DNA from: Lampris incognitus
Taxonomy: Eukaryota > Chordata > Actinopteri > Lampriformes > Lampridae
Reading direction: 5' to 3'
Length of the DNA: 64,000 nucleotides
NCBI RefSeq assembly: GCF_029633865.1
Contig: NC_079214.1
Span: forward strand, 20,046,950 to 20,110,949
Made by a program: the position numbers and the translations under genes. Position 1 is the first letter of the stretch, and each line of letters opens with the position of its first letter. Below are positions 35,089 to 47,068 of this stretch, piece after piece. The notes under the pieces are model-generated. The model had not been told where the DNA came from. It searched no databases and saw only the letters and a program-made list of their open reading frames with translations.

Positions 35089-38000
35089 ACTACTACTACT
35101 ACTTTCGGCTGCTCCCGTTAGGGGTCGCCACAGCGGATCATCCGTTTCCATTTCTTCCTGTCTTCTGCGTTTTCCTCTGTCACACCAGCCACCTGCATGT
35201 CTTCCCTCACCACATCCACAAACCTCCTCTTTGGCCTTCCTCTTCTCCTCTTCCCTGGCAGCTCCATATTCAGCATCCTTCTCCCAATATACTCAGCATC
35301 TCTCCTCCACACATGTCCAAGCCATCTCAATCTTGCCTCTCTTGCTTTGTCTCCAAACCGTCCAACCTGAGCGGTCCCTCTAATATAATCGTTCCTAATC
35401 CTGTCCTTCTTCGTTACTCCCAGTGAAAATCTTAGCATCTTCAACTCTGCCACCTCCAGGTCCGCCTCCTGTCTTTTCGTCAGTGCCACTGTCTCCAAAC
35501 CATATAACATAGCTGGTCTCACAACCATCTTGTAAACTTTCCCTTTAACTCTTGCTGGTACCCTTCTGTCGCAAATCACTCCTGACACACTTCTCCACCC
35601 ACTCCAACCTGCCTGCACTCTCTTTTTCACCTCTCTACTGCACTCCCCGTTACTTTGGACAGTTGACCCCAAGTATTTAAACTCAAATGCCTTTGTCACC
35701 TCCACTCCTTGCATCCTGACCATTCCACTGTCCTCTCTCTCATTCACGCATAGGTATTCCGTCTTGCTCCTACTGACTTTCATTCCTCTTCTCTCCAGTG
35801 CATACCTCCACCTCTCCAGGCTCTCCTCAACCTGCACCCTACTCTCGCTACAGATCACAATGTCATCCGCGAACATCATCGTCCATGGAGACTCCTGCCT
35901 GATCTTGTCCGTCAACCTGTCCATCACCATTGCAAACAAGAAAGGGCTAAGAGCCGATCCTTGATGTAATCCCACCTCCACCTTGAACCCATCTGTCATT
36001 CCAACCGTACACCTCACCATTGTCACACTTCCCTCATACGTATCCTGCACCATTCCTACATACTTCTCTGCAACTCCTGACTTCCTCATACAATACCACA
36101 CCTCCTCTCTCGGCACTCTGTCATAAGCTTTCTCTAAATCTACAAAGACACAATGCAACTCTTTCTGGCCTTCTCTATACTTCTCAATCAACATTCTCAA
36201 AGCAAACATCGCATCTGTGGTGCTCTTTCGTGGCATGAAACCATACTGCTGCACGCTGATCGTCACCTCTCCTCTTAACCTAGCTTCTATTACTCTTTCC
36301 CAAATCTTCATGCTGTGGCTGATCAACTTTATACCTCTGTAGTTGTTACAGTTCTGCACATCGCCCTTGTTCTTGAAAATCGGTACCAGTATGCTTCTTC
36401 TCCACTCCTCAGGCATCCTCTCACTTTCCAGGATTGTGTTAAACAATCTAGTTAAAAACTCCACTGCCATCTCTCCTAAACATCTCCATGCCTCCACAGG
36501 TATGTCATCAGGACCAACTGCCTTTCCACTCTTCATCCTCTTCATAGCTGCCCTCACGTCCTCCTTGCTAATCCGCTGAACTTCCTGATTCACTATCCCT
36601 ACATCATCCAACCTTCTCTCTCTCTCATTTTCTTCATTCATCAGCCCCTCAAAGTATTCCTTCCACCTTCTTAGCACACTCTCCTCGCTTGTCAGCACAT
36701 TTCCATCTCTATCCTTGATCGCCCTAACTTGCTGCACATCCTTTGCAGCTTGGTCCCTCTGTCTAGCCAATCGGTACAAGTCCTTTTCTCCTTCCTTAGT
36801 GTCTAATCTGTCATACAATTCACCATACGCCTTTTCCTTTGCCTTTGCCACCTCTCTCTTTGCTTTACACTGCATCTCCTTGTACTCCTGTCTACTTTCT
36901 TCATCTCTCTTACTATCCCACTTCTTCTTTGCCAACCCTTTCCTCTGTATAATTTGCTGTACTTCCTCATTCCACCACCAAGTCTACTTGTCTTCCTTCC
37001 TCTGTCCTGATGACACACCAAGTACCTTCCTAGCTGTCTCCCTCACTATTTCTGCAGTGGTTTTCCAGCCATCTGGCAACTCTTCACTACCACCCAGTGC
37101 CTGTCTTAACTCCTGCCTGAACTCCACACAACAGTCTTCCTTCTTCAACTTCCACCATTTGATCTTCGGCTGTGTCTTCACTCGCTTCCTCTTCTTGGTC
37201 TCCAAAGTCATCCTACAGACCACCATCCGATGCTGCCTAGCTACGTTCTCCCCTGTCACCACCTTGCAGTCTCCAATCCCTTTTAGATGGCGCCTTCTAC
37301 ATAAGATATAGTCCACCTGTGTGCACTTTCCTCCACTCTTGTACGTCACCCTGTGTTCCTCCCTCTTCTTGAAATATGTATTCACCACAGACATTTCCAT
37401 CCTTTTCGCAAAATCGACCACCATCTGTCCTTCCACATTTCTCTTCTTGACTCCATACCTTCCCATCACCTCCTCATCACCTCTGTTCCCTTCACCAACA
37501 TGTCCATTGAAGTCCGCTCCAATCACCACTCTCTCCTCCTTGGGTACCCTCTCCACCATGTCGTCCAACTCATTCCAGAATTCTTCTTTTTCATCCTTCT
37601 CACACCCAACTTGCGGGGCATACGCGCTGATAACATTCAGCAATAAACCTTCAATTTCCAGCTTCATAGTCATCACTCTGTCTGACACTCTCTTCACCTC
37701 CAGCACGCTCTTGACATACTCTTCCTTCAGAATTACCCCTACCCCATTACTCCTCCCATTCACACCATGGTAGAAGAGTTTGAACCCACCTCCGATACTC
37801 CTGGCCTTACTCCCCTTCCACCTGGTCTCTTGCACACACAGTATGCCTACCTTTCTTCTTTCCATCATGTCAGCCAGCTCTCTCCCTTTACCAGTCATAG
37901 TGCCAACATTCAAAGTTCCAACTCTCACCTCCACATGCCTACCCTTCCTCCTCTCTAGCTGCCTCTGGACATGCTTTCCCCCTCTCCTTCTCCTTCGCCG

Positions 38001-38224
38001 AACAGTAGCATAGTTTCCACCGACACCCTGCAACAGTACCGGTGGCAGTCGTTGGTAACCCGGGCCTCGACCGATCCGGTATGTAAGTCTTATTTATGAT
38101 TCGCATATTTGATTTGGCAAAGATTTTACGCCGGATGCCCTTCCTGACGCAACCCTCCCCATTTGTCCGGGCTTGGGACTGGCACTAAGGATGCACTGGC
38201 TTGTGCATCCTCAGTGGCTGGGTT
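35089..38224 (-). mobile_element. Full-length RTE-clade LINE inside the Tx1 element
   Basis: It is bounded by a 16-bp duplication CTCCCACCAT(C/T)GAGCT (35073-35088 and 38225-38240, one mismatch). The 3' end carries an AGTAGTAGTAGTAG tail, the short tandem-repeat type of tail typical of RTE elements rather than poly(A). The host Tx1 frame can be read across the insertion point (...LAQWWE then VGKTQIRILCQQYKQ), confirming the boundaries. Confidence 0.92.
35118..38033 (-). pseudogene. RTE LINE ORF (endonuclease-reverse transcriptase), one in-frame stop
   Basis: The frame runs 36984-38033 (349 codons) and 35118-36935 and upstream in the same phase, separated by a single TAG at 36984-36986. The AP endonuclease shows VGTLNVGTMTGKG, CVQETRWKG, IGADFNGHVG and the final VDYILCRRR. 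The reverse transcriptase shows VPIFKNKGDVQNCNNYRGIK, FVDLEKAYDRVPR, LHQGSALSPFLF and the catalytic MFADDIVI. The C-terminus ends in the RTE-type WLGHVWRRDAEYIGRR and GKRRRGRPKRR blocks. One base change accounts for the interruption between QRKEDK and TWWWNEEVQ. Apart from that stop the ORF looks complete. Antisense frames here are shadows. Confidence 0.93.
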
Positions 38225-39149
38225 CTCCCACCATTGAGCTAAGCTCTCAAAATCTTTCTTCCTCAGCCTCCAATGACTCCAGAAGTCAGAGAAGAGCTGA
38301 CAGAAGGCTTTATCGTGCGTTAGCCGCACACCGAAGTGCCAGTAGGAACAGTGTCGAAATTGAACTTGTAAGGAAAAATCTGCCACTACTAAATGGTGAT
38401 CTGAAAATCCCATCGGTGATATCGTGGACTTAATCAACCTGTTGCTGTATGTTTGATTGAGGTAAATCCTGTCCAAGCTGGCTGTGCTTGCACTACCCTC
38501 GGCAGCTTTTACCCATGTGTACTGCCTAGCTGTTGGATTAAGTGTCCTCCAAACATCCGTAAGGTCGTTTTCTGCGACCACAGTGGACAGAAAAGAAGCT
38601 GATGGTTGATGGGGCTCTTCTGAGTTTCTGTCAACTGTAGGGTGTGTAGTGCAATTCCAGTCTCCTCCCACCACTATGGTTGAGCCACTATTAAATTGTT
38701 TAAGTTTATCCCTCAGTTTGCTAAACAATCTCAAGCGATCAGTGCCTGTATTATAAGCATACACATATATAAACACAAAAGGTATTTCTCGGATTGTTGC
38801 CTGAACTACTTGGATTCTGCCCTGCTCCACTTCACATGTCAAAACATTTGTTAAAAGGAGGCACTGCGAGAAAAGAACAGTTACACCTGCACTAAAGTTG
38901 GTACCATGGCTCAAAAAAGCCTGGCCTGCCCAACTCATTCCCCACTCTATCTCGTATGTGTTTCCTGTAGGAAGAGCACATCTATGTTCCTAGCTCTACA
39001 CACCTCGCTTAACTCTATCCCATCCCCAATTAATATTTAGACTCCCTACTCGCAAACTGTCCATTAAAAGAAGAGAGAAAATGAAGGATGAGACAGTGAA
39101 ACCTTTCCAAGAGAGAAGAAAAAAACACCTTTTGTGTATCACCTATATT

Positions 39150-40817
39150 TCAGTTTTGAACATTTAAAGGAACCTTTCCTCGCCTTTCTTTCCTGAGTTT
39201 CGTCAAAATCTTCTTTAGACGAAACCTCCTCTGTTTGCTAAACTCTTCATATTCAGCCGTTTTTCTAATCTTCATAACAGAGTTAACAAACCTGTCCAAA
39301 TCTGAGAAGAAATCTGTTACTTCCACAGACTGTCTGCCATATGTTTCATCAAGGAAATCATTAATCTCCTTCAATGAGTATGACTGCTGATCACCTTGTG
39401 ACACAATATCAGTAAACTGAAATAGGCTATCATCCTCTAACATTTCCTCATCTTCATTTCCAGCGTTTTCACAGTGTGACTCACCTGCAGGGACCTGACT
39501 CTCAGACTCAGGTGGGTGACTGTCTCTCACTGGTTCCGTCTGTCCTCCGTCTCTGCATACATCCGCATCCTGTGCTTCAGTACCACTCAGATTACCGTCA
39601 TTTACAGTATTGCTGTCCTGCTCAGTTGTTACACTTCCCTCCATACCAGGTTGCGGTGCCGCGCTCAGCGGCGCCGTCAGGCTGTGGCTCGCCTGAACTG
39701 CTGCCCGCTGTGGGCTCCCTGTGCGGGCAGGATGAACGTTTGCGGCCGACACACTCAAAACATTTCATGCTGCCAGAGCTTGCATACAAAGTGTAGAAGC
39801 CGTGTTCGTATTTGACTTTAAATGACATTTGTAGATGTTCTGAGGGATCATTTAAATACATGAACACCTGTCTCCGCAGGGAGTTAACATGCTGCAGTCT
39901 GGCGTCGTCACAACCCAGACGTACTGTTCTGAACCCGCTAGCAAACTTTCCGAAGCCGCTCTGGTGCCGAGCGGAATAAACCGCCGTTCTTGCAGTCCGC
40001 TCGTCATGTGGCTGGGAGGTTCGTATCCCAGACTCGCCGTAACCGGTCACGGCCAGAGCGTCCACGGGGTAAGGCATTCATTAGGCCACCCTTACCCGAG
40101 GGATAGTGGGTGTAGATCGGTGTAGTGTTCGGGGACTCGTCGTTCTCCAGCGACCCCTCTGGCCCACCCGGGCGCCTGCAGCCAAGCAACTGAACTGAAA
40201 GCATTCTCCCTACGCCTCCTTCGCGGCCTGAAGGCGATGCAACCATGCGAGGCTTCAGCGTGTAAAATAGCGAGAGCAGCCGACACGAGTTTGAAGGAAA
40301 CTGGTGTTACAACTATCTCCTTCCTGTGGAAACGTGAGCCAATCGACAAGTTAATCGACAAGAGTTCCGGCCATATGCCAGTGGGTTAATCGGGTGGGAT
40401 AAGGGAAAAAAACTAGAAATAAATTTAAAAAAAAAACTTTCCGAAACGACTCAGTTCTCTTTCAATGAGCTCATTCGGGATAAACGGAGGTAGGCCTGAC
40501 ACGGTAACACGTGTCGACGGCACAAACAATGGCGAGACGGCTACAAACAGACCGTCCAGTACCAGGCCTCTCTCAACCAACAGGTGGACTAAACGCTCCT
40601 CTCGGAGAAAAGCCACCACGGCTTTAGTCACCCGAGAGCCGTAGGTGATGTTCTCATAGCCGACCTGTTCTCCTGCAGCCAGGAGAACCTGTTCCACAGT
40701 GTACCGCGAGTCAACCACGACTCTAACCCGTTGTCTGATAGACAGGGGAGGCGAGCCCTCACCGGGGAGGGACGCTATATTGCACACCACCGAACGCCAA
40801 CCAGCTACTCCAGTCAC
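39150..40817 (-). pseudogene. Tx1 ORF1 pseudogene
   Basis: The N-terminal part (40425-40817) begins MTGVAGWRSVV and reaches SRFGKF, where the SINE 39955-40433 is inserted. The frame resumes with ASGFRTVRLGCDD and reaches a zinc-knuckle remnant (CFECVGRKRSSCPHRE) that lacks the residues between the second Cys and the basic stretch. The acidic C-terminal part is in 39150-39758. ORF1 proteins of this class bind the LINE RNA. It is interrupted and frameshifted. Confidence 0.78.
39955..40433 (+). mobile_element. tRNA-derived SINE inside Tx1 ORF1
   Basis: It is flanked by the 12-bp duplication AAACTTTCCGAA (39943-39954 and 40434-40445). The head carries a pol III B box (GGTTCGTATCC near 40018-40028), and the 3' end is A-rich (AAATAAATTTAAAAAAA). 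The body has 'gttcggggactcgtcgttct', a block I associate with common fish SINEs. Confidence 0.85.
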
Positions 40818-40984
40818 TTTCCAACAACCAACGACGAAGTAATATTAAACTTCTCTCACCTTACCATTTAGAGAAGAAAATAAAAGTTAAAGCAGTAGAA
40901 AACAAGTGAATTAAGCCAAAAAACACGCTCAAGCTCATTCAACGCCCTCACTCGCGCTGACGGACCCAACCTTCCCGCATGCAG

Positions 40985-41099
<115 letters not shown>

Positions 41100-41939
41100 A
41101 GGGAGGGAGGCCATATGGGAAATGTTCTGTCAACACTGATAGTCATCAAATAACTTATGTGAACTAAAAAGCTAAATGGAATGCTTTTATGTAGCGCTTT
41201 TCTAGTCTACCAACCACTCAAAGTGCTTTACAGTCAGGGCCGCTGCTAGCCATTTGGGTGCCCTAGGCGTAATTGCTTTATGGTGCCCCCCCCCCGCCTT
41301 GTGGTGGAACACAAACTACCAGCCACACCCTAACCCCCACAAAACCCCCAGGGGAAAAAAACACCGCATATTTGTATAAATATTTGTATTGGTAAGAAAA
41401 TATTGCACAGAAATATTTGAAAGTGCAATCTTATTCAATAAATACAAACAAAGAAATATATGTAATTATCAATGTTGCAACTGTGGTTAAAACTAAAGAA
41501 ATGTAAATAAATACAAATAAGAAAAACAGAATGGTTCAAGTATTCACACAAAGCAGAAGAAAAGTTACACAACTTCACAAACACTGCAAAAGACAGTATA
41601 TGTTGCACTACAGAACATGCATTTCCAGCTGTTGCAGGAAGCTCTTCGCAAACTTTGTAAAGTCAGTATATATTGCCCTATAGAACAGTTAAAACAACAA
41701 CAACACACACTCACACACAAGTGCAACCTTCTTCATTAACATAAACCAAATAATTATATTTTAATTATCAATGTTGCTACTGTTGATAAAATTAAATTAA
41801 TATAAATACAAATAAGAAAACAGAACTATACAATTAGTCACACAAAGCACAAGTTACAAAGCTTCAAAAAACACTGCAAAAGACAGTAGGCCTATATATT
41901 GCACTACAGAACAGGCATTTTCAGCAGTCGCAGGAAGCG

Positions 41940-42149
41940 CTACAGACGCACACGTCTGCATTTCCTGGCTGCAAAATCGTTAATTAACTCATCATATGAC
42001 AGCTTCTGAGCGAGTTCTGCATTGATGCTGATAACAGCAAGACCGCTTAGACGTTCCTGTCCCATTGATGAACGCAGGTATGTTTTAATGAGCTTAAGTT
42101 TTGAAAAACTTACAGGGATTTGGATAGACCTCTGGAAGTTGGTTGTCAT
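41940..42149 (-). pseudogene. hAT copy B transposase C-terminal fragment
   Basis: The last 69 codons of a ZMYM1-like hAT transposase: SKLKLIKTYLRSSMGQERLS, then LAVISINAELAQKLSYDELI, ending RRVRL. The core upstream (CxERxFS-like) is lost. With exon 1 at 42867-42951 encoding MASNRQQEPGAEKRTKKKP, the remaining coding sequence is far too short for activity. Confidence 0.8.
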
Positions 42150-42372
42150 GAAGAAATGTGAGCATCCCTGACAAAGAAATCGGTTTCACACAGCCAATTA
42201 GCAATCTCTGAACGCTGGTCCATCTGTCATGTCAGATCTGATTACAAGTAGCCTACGATGTCCACAAGTTACTCCTGTGTTAAGAGGCTACAATCTGATT
42301 CTCTCAAACGGCCTTACACGATCATAATGGGTCTTGCAGACGCCATGTTTTGAAATAAATATGCTAAACTTG

Positions 42373-42507
42373 TGTAACCGGTTATTTTCTTGCCCTGTGC
42401 GGGATTCGATACGGGGTGTATTGCACCACAAGGCGACATCACTAACCGCTCGGCTAAAGGATCAGACCCCTTAGCTAGGGACTAATGTGTCTTATTAGTA
42501 GTTTACA
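42373..42507 (-). mobile_element. Solo LTR of the TRIM-type family, copy B
   Basis: A 135-bp sequence with TGTAAC...TTTACA ends is flanked by CTTG on both sides (42369-42372 and 42508-42511), a 4-bp duplication. Its centre shares 'gcgacatcactaaccgctcg' and 'gctaaaggatcagacc' with the LTRs at 17803-18410 and 56458-56881, including the tRNA-like A-box region on the minus strand. Its outer parts are more diverged. Confidence 0.75.
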
Positions 42508-43904
42508 CTTGGCTGAATGCTTTGCTAAAGACGGATGGGTCTGGCATGCTAATGACTGGTTTGAAGCAAGGGGTATCCACACGTGATGAGTAGGCTAACT
42601 ATTACAGAGAAGACTCGTGAATTTAAGAATAAACCGTCATCTATTGCTGAAAATCTGCACCTAGTGACGTAACTACTAGCTCCCCTTAAATATTTGCTTC
42701 CTAAACAATGCTGGTAACGTTAAAGATGATGAGATATTTGCTTGCAGCTAACGTTATACGATCTTTAGCTTGCTAACTACCTTGCTAGGCTACGTATGTT
42801 ATGCATCCCAAGGCTAACATTTAGGCACTTTACAGTATTTTTAGAATTAACATTTCTAAAACATACCTGCAAGTGATGCACAAGCGTCATCCCGCGGCTT
42901 CTTCTTTGTTCGCTTCTCTGCTCCCGGCTCCTGCTGCCTGTTTGAGGCCATAGTGTGTTGCTAACGGTTCAGTTGGCGCCAGGGTCGAGTTTGTTAGGCG
43001 CCATCGCACAGACCATAGGAAGGAGGAGGAGGGGGGCACCATAATTCATTTTATTATTTCGAGGAAATATGTATATCTTTGTATTACCTCTGTGACCCTA
43101 TTCTTCTGTCTGTCGGCCCGCATACCCCTTGAACAGTCTCTGCGTTGTGTTATTCTTTTTAAATAATTAATCATTATGAAAATTATAAATAAATAAATAA
43201 ATATGGTGCCCCCCCCTCCTCCGGCAGTTGGTGCCCTACGCACAGTGCATGATGCGCGTTATGGGAGCGGCGGCCCTGTTTACAGTGTATGCCTCATACT
43301 CACCCATTCACACATTGATGATGGAGGCGCCAACCTGCTCATCAGGAACAGTTAGGGGTTCACTGTCTAGCTCAAGGACACTTCAACATGCTCTTTGGAG
43401 GAACCGAGGATTGAACCAGCGACCTTCCAATTACTAGATGACCCACTTCACCTCCTGAGCCATGCCTTCCCATTAAACGGCCATTGTGCTTACATACACT
43501 GCTGTTTTCACCCCCTCGTGGAGCTGTATGATGTAATTACTGATGTATCAAGTGTCAATCAACTTTCATCAAATCTAAGGCAAAAAAGCAACTTCTCACT
43601 ATATTCAGGTGTACTTGAGTGTCACCTGGGATTGAATACATCCAGCCGGCTAGCAGTCTTTGTCAGAGCTCAGGGCCTTTTGGCCAGCCATGAGCTGCTT
43701 TTTCTATTTTGTTGCTTTTTGGTTTTTTTTGTTTTTGTTTTGGTCATTTTAGTGGTGTATTACAAGTGTGTACTTACATCTAGTAACAAAAACATTTTGT
43801 CATGAAAAAGCAACAATGAGCATCATGCAAATATGAAGAAAGAAGAGAGGGAAAAAAGCCACTTCGTTTTGTCGTTATATTATTACAACGAATTGTATTC
43901 TTGT

Positions 43905-44210
43905 AACAAAGTTGTTCTCTGCATTTAACACATCCTGTTGTATAGGAGCAGTGGGCAGCTGCACGGGGACCAACTCCAATTCTCCTTTCCATTGCCTTGG
44001 CTAGGGGCACAGACAGGCGTATTAACCCTATCATACATGTCTTTTTGATGGTGGGAGGAAGCTGGAGCACCCGAAGGAAACCCACGCAGACATGGGGAGA
44101 ACATGCGAACTCCACACAGAAAGGACCTGGATGGCCTGGGTTTCAAACCCAGGACCTTCTTGCTGTGAGGCAACAATGCTAACCACTGGGCCACTGTGCT
44201 GCCCATTAAC
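43905..44210 (+). repeat. Dispersed fish SINE-like repeat, copy 1
   Basis: It contains 'gtataggagcagtgggcagc', 'cccacgcagacatggggaga' and 'gctaaccactgggccac' in order. A second copy with the same order and orientation lies at 60345-60640. The tRNA-like end carries no intact tRNA gene. Confidence 0.75.
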
Positions 44211-44462
44211 TTGTTAACTAAGGCTCTGGAGCAGGGCCACACCTCAACCACTCCTCTAATCACCTGGCTGGCCTACTTATACCTGATCAACCCATCCAGC
44301 ACCATTTGTCTCCATTCTCTCGACCCCCACCCTCCTACTCCCTCCTTCTCTTGCATTCATTACCTCATCCTTCCCGCTACCCAGCACTCTTCACATCCAT
44401 TCATCCCCCTCATTCCTCACTCTACCCATCCGTCTTCACATCCTTCATCCCCTTTCACTCAG

Positions 44463-45095
44463 CAAACTCTAAAGAAGTCCAGACAGAGGCTCTACTTCCT
44501 CCAAAGGCTGAGGAAATTCAAGGTCTCACCATCCATCCTGAAGACATTCTATTCCTCGGCTGTGGAGAGCGTCCTAACAGGCTGCATCACCGCCTGGTAT
44601 GGAAACTGTTCTTGCCATGACCGAGTTGACCTGCAGAGAGTGGTGCATTCAGCTGAACGCACCACCAGAACATCCCTCCCCATCCTGCAGGACACTTACA
44701 CCAGAAGGGTGAGGATAAGAGCCAAGAAGATCATGAGAGACACTTCTCACCCTAACAACGAACTGTTCAGGCTATTGGGGTCTGGTAGACGCCTCTGTAG
44801 TCTTAGGGCCAAAACAGAGAGACTAAAGAGAAGCTTCTATCCACAGGCTATAAGAACTCTCAACATATACGACCTTTCACATACTTGAGATGGCTAGGTT
44901 TGTGGGGTTTTTTATTGTTTATTTCGACTTATAAAAAAAGAGGAAAAAATGCACTGATCTTTTGTCTTTTATCTAGGTCTATGTCTTTTTCACATAATGA
45001 CAGACGGAGTGCCCCTCTTCATTTCACTGCATGTTTTAACTTATATTTCTGCGCACATGACAAATAAAGTACATGAACTTGAACTTGAACTTGAA
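44463..45095 (+). pseudogene. L2-type LINE, 3' end of the reverse transcriptase ORF and tail
   Basis: The + strand frame 44463-44888 encodes the end of an L2-like ORF: SRQRLYFLQRLRKFKVSPSI, TGCITAWYGNCSCHDRVDLQ and RRVRIRAKKIMRDTSHPNNE are typical. The 3'UTR ends with AAATAAAGTACATGAACTTG and a TGAACT repeat tail. It lacks the catalytic reverse transcriptase region, so it is a 5'-truncated copy. Confidence 0.82.
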
Positions 45096-45504
45096 CCCTC
45101 ATCCCTCTTTTTCTTCTCTCCTCTTTTCAGGCACCATTTGGGGTCCATAGTTGGCTCGGAAAAACAATCACCCGAGACGGCACCTCCACCCCAAGTGTCC
45201 TTCCTCCCAGCCACCATATGTCATGATGTCCCAGACCAGCCTAATCAGACGACCTCCACATCCGTCCTCACCCTCACTTCCATCATTCATCCCCATCACC
45301 CAATACTTCCTCTCCTCATTAAACCCATAAACTCGCATTGTTGTGGCATGGTCCTTGCTAGTGAAATTATATATTAATGTGGCAAAGCTCTAGCCACTGG
45401 AGGGAGTGTGTCTATGTTCCCTCAGCCCAATGTTCCCTCAACCCTATTTCATTGACTAAACTCAAACTAACCTGCCTTAACGTGACTTAAAACTCAACCT
45501 CTAC

Positions 45505-45560
45505 CTAACCCTAACCTTAACCCAACACTTACCTTAACCTAACCTTAACTGATAGCTAAC
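45505..45560. repeat. Degenerate CCTTAAC/CCCTAAC repeat
   Basis: About 50 bp of imperfect CCTTAACC and CCCTAACC units precedes the 16-bp minisatellite. It resembles telomeric repeat but is too short and degenerate to call interstitial telomere. Confidence 0.6.
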
Positions 45561-45579
45561 CTATTCAATAGCTAACCCA

Positions 45580-46628
45580 CAGGGCTGAGGGAACGCAGGG
45601 CTGGGGCAGCATAGGGCTAAGGGAACACAGGGCTGAGGGAACATAGGGGTGATGGAACACGTGGCTGAGGGAACACAGGGCTGAGGGAACACAGGGCTGA
45701 GGGAACATAGGGCTGAGGGAACATAGGGCTGAGGGAACATAGGGCTGAGGGAACACAGGGCTGATGGAACACTGGGCTGATGGAACACAGGGCTGAGGGA
45801 ACATAGGGCTGATGGAACACAGGGCTGATGGAACACGAGGCTAAGGGAACACATGGCTGATGGAACACTGGGCTGATGGAACACAGGGCTGAGGGAACAT
45901 AGGGCTGATGGAACACAGGGCTGATGGAACACGAGGCTAAGGGAACACATGGCTGATGGAACACGTGGCTGAGGGAACACAGGGCTGATGGAACACAGGA
46001 CGGAGGGAACACAGGGCTGATGGAACACAGAGCTGAGGGAACACGGAGCTGATGAAACACAGGGCTGAGGGAACACGGAATTGATGGAACATGGGGTTGA
46101 TGGAACACAAGGCTGAGGGAACACAGGGTTGATGGAACACTGGGCTGATGGAACACAGGGCTGAGGGAACACAGCGCTGAGGGAACATAGGGCTGAGGGA
46201 ACATAGGGCTGAGGGAACACAGGGCTGATGGAACACTGGGCTGATGGAACACAGGGCTGAGGGAACACAGGGCTGATGGAACATAGGGCTGATGGAACAT
46301 AGGGCTGAGGGAACACAGGGCTGATGGAACACTGGGCTGATGGAACACAGGGCTGAGGGAACACAGGGCTGATGGAACACGAGGCTAAGGGAACACATGG
46401 CTGATGGTACACGTGGCTGAGGGAACACAGGGCTGATGGAACACAGAGCTGAGGGAACAAGGAGCTGATGAAACACAGGGCTGAGGGAACACGGAACTGG
46501 TGGAACATGGGGCTGATGGAACACAGGACTGAGGGAACACAGGACTGATGGAACACGGGGCTGATGGAACACAAGGCTGAGGGAACACAGGGTTGAGGGA
46601 ACATGGGGCTGATGAAACAGAGAACTGA
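45580..46628. repeat. 16-bp minisatellite, about 65 units
   Basis: Units of CAGGGCTGAGGGAACA and variants (GATGGAACA) run for over 1 kb. Because 16 is not divisible by three, three units restore the frame and the minus strand stays open in all three frames (373, 243 and 242 codons), each encoding the same 16-residue Cys/Pro/Ser-rich repeat. These are repeat artefacts. Confidence 0.96.
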
Positions 46629-46696
46629 CCACACCACCGGAGGGTTCTGAATGGAAGAAGGACAATATTTAGGTGGTAACACGGGCTTTTCATTTG

Positions 46697-46699
<3 letters not shown>

Positions 46700-46760
<61 letters not shown>
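46700..46760. repeat. (TC)n microsatellite
   Basis: About 60 bp of pure TC dinucleotides. Confidence 0.95.
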
Positions 46761-46763
<3 letters not shown>

Positions 46764-47068
46764 CTCTCACTTGCACGGGCTGGTGTGCTCTGGTGCTGGA
46801 GCCGCCCCCTCCCTCTTTTCTGTCAGAGTCCCCTTTTCTCCGTTTTTCTCCAGCCGAGAGTCCATGTGTATCAGACCAGGACCCAGCTTCACTGCAGTAT
46901 GTAAGCACAGTTTGTTAATTCAGCACACCTGAGGCTGAACAGTAATCAGCCTCCCTACTGCGTCTGCTCTCCTGCGGACTGCTCCCTCTCTCCACTTGCA
47001 GCCGATGCTAAAATCACACAATTAAAAAGACCTAGATGAAGAAATTTAAGTAATGTATACGCTTCCGC

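Larger units (their letters stand above)
32310..39064 (-). pseudogene. Tx1 ORF2 pseudogene (endonuclease-reverse transcriptase)
   Basis: ORF2 begins at ATG 39064 (MDSLRVGSLNINW) and hits an early stop; part of the first endonuclease motif is missing. The endonuclease continues in 38126-38938 (GGDWNCTTHPTVDRN, FSDHHLVVADF). The RTE insertion interrupts it at 38240/35073. The reverse transcriptase follows in shifted frames: 34477-34833 (KASGVDGLPSEIYKTFW), 34066-34449 (LKNWRPVSLLCTDYKI), 33694-34059 (SAYADDVTVF), 32585-33736 (thumb and beyond). The C-terminal Cys-His motif (HCSFCNDEETPQHLWLRC) is in 32310-32642. Several frameshifts make it non-functional. Confidence 0.88.
41235..43278 (-). mobile_element. 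hAT transposon copy B with perfect 8-bp TSD
   Basis: Ends are CAGGGCCGCTGCTAGCC at 41235 and GGGAGCGGCGGCCCTG at 43278. The perfect duplication TTTACAGT flanks it (41227-41234 and 43279-43286). Transposase exon 1 (42867-42951, minus) and the C-terminal hAT domain (41940-42149, minus) remain, while the middle is deleted. Copy A at 17389-18653 is the same family in opposite orientation. Confidence 0.93.
41188..43470 (+). repeat. Dispersed fish SINE-like repeat split by hAT copy B
   Basis: The left part (41188-41234, 'gtagcgcttttctagtctac' to 'ctttacagt') and right part (43279-43470, 'cacccattcacacattgatg' to 'cctcctgagccat') form one common fish repeat. The hAT element sits between them with its 8-bp duplication. 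Confidence 0.75.

Noticed and set aside
35060-37958. Several + strand frames of 100-200 codons
   Set aside because: Antisense to the RTE LINE ORF, with compositions forced by the opposite strand.
45505-45560. Interstitial telomeric repeat
   Set aside because: The CCTTAAC/CCCTAAC units are too few and irregular to be called telomeric.
45561-46693. Minus-strand open frames of 373, 243 and 242 codons
   Set aside because: They are the same 16-bp minisatellite read in three frames, with no start context, domain or splice evidence.
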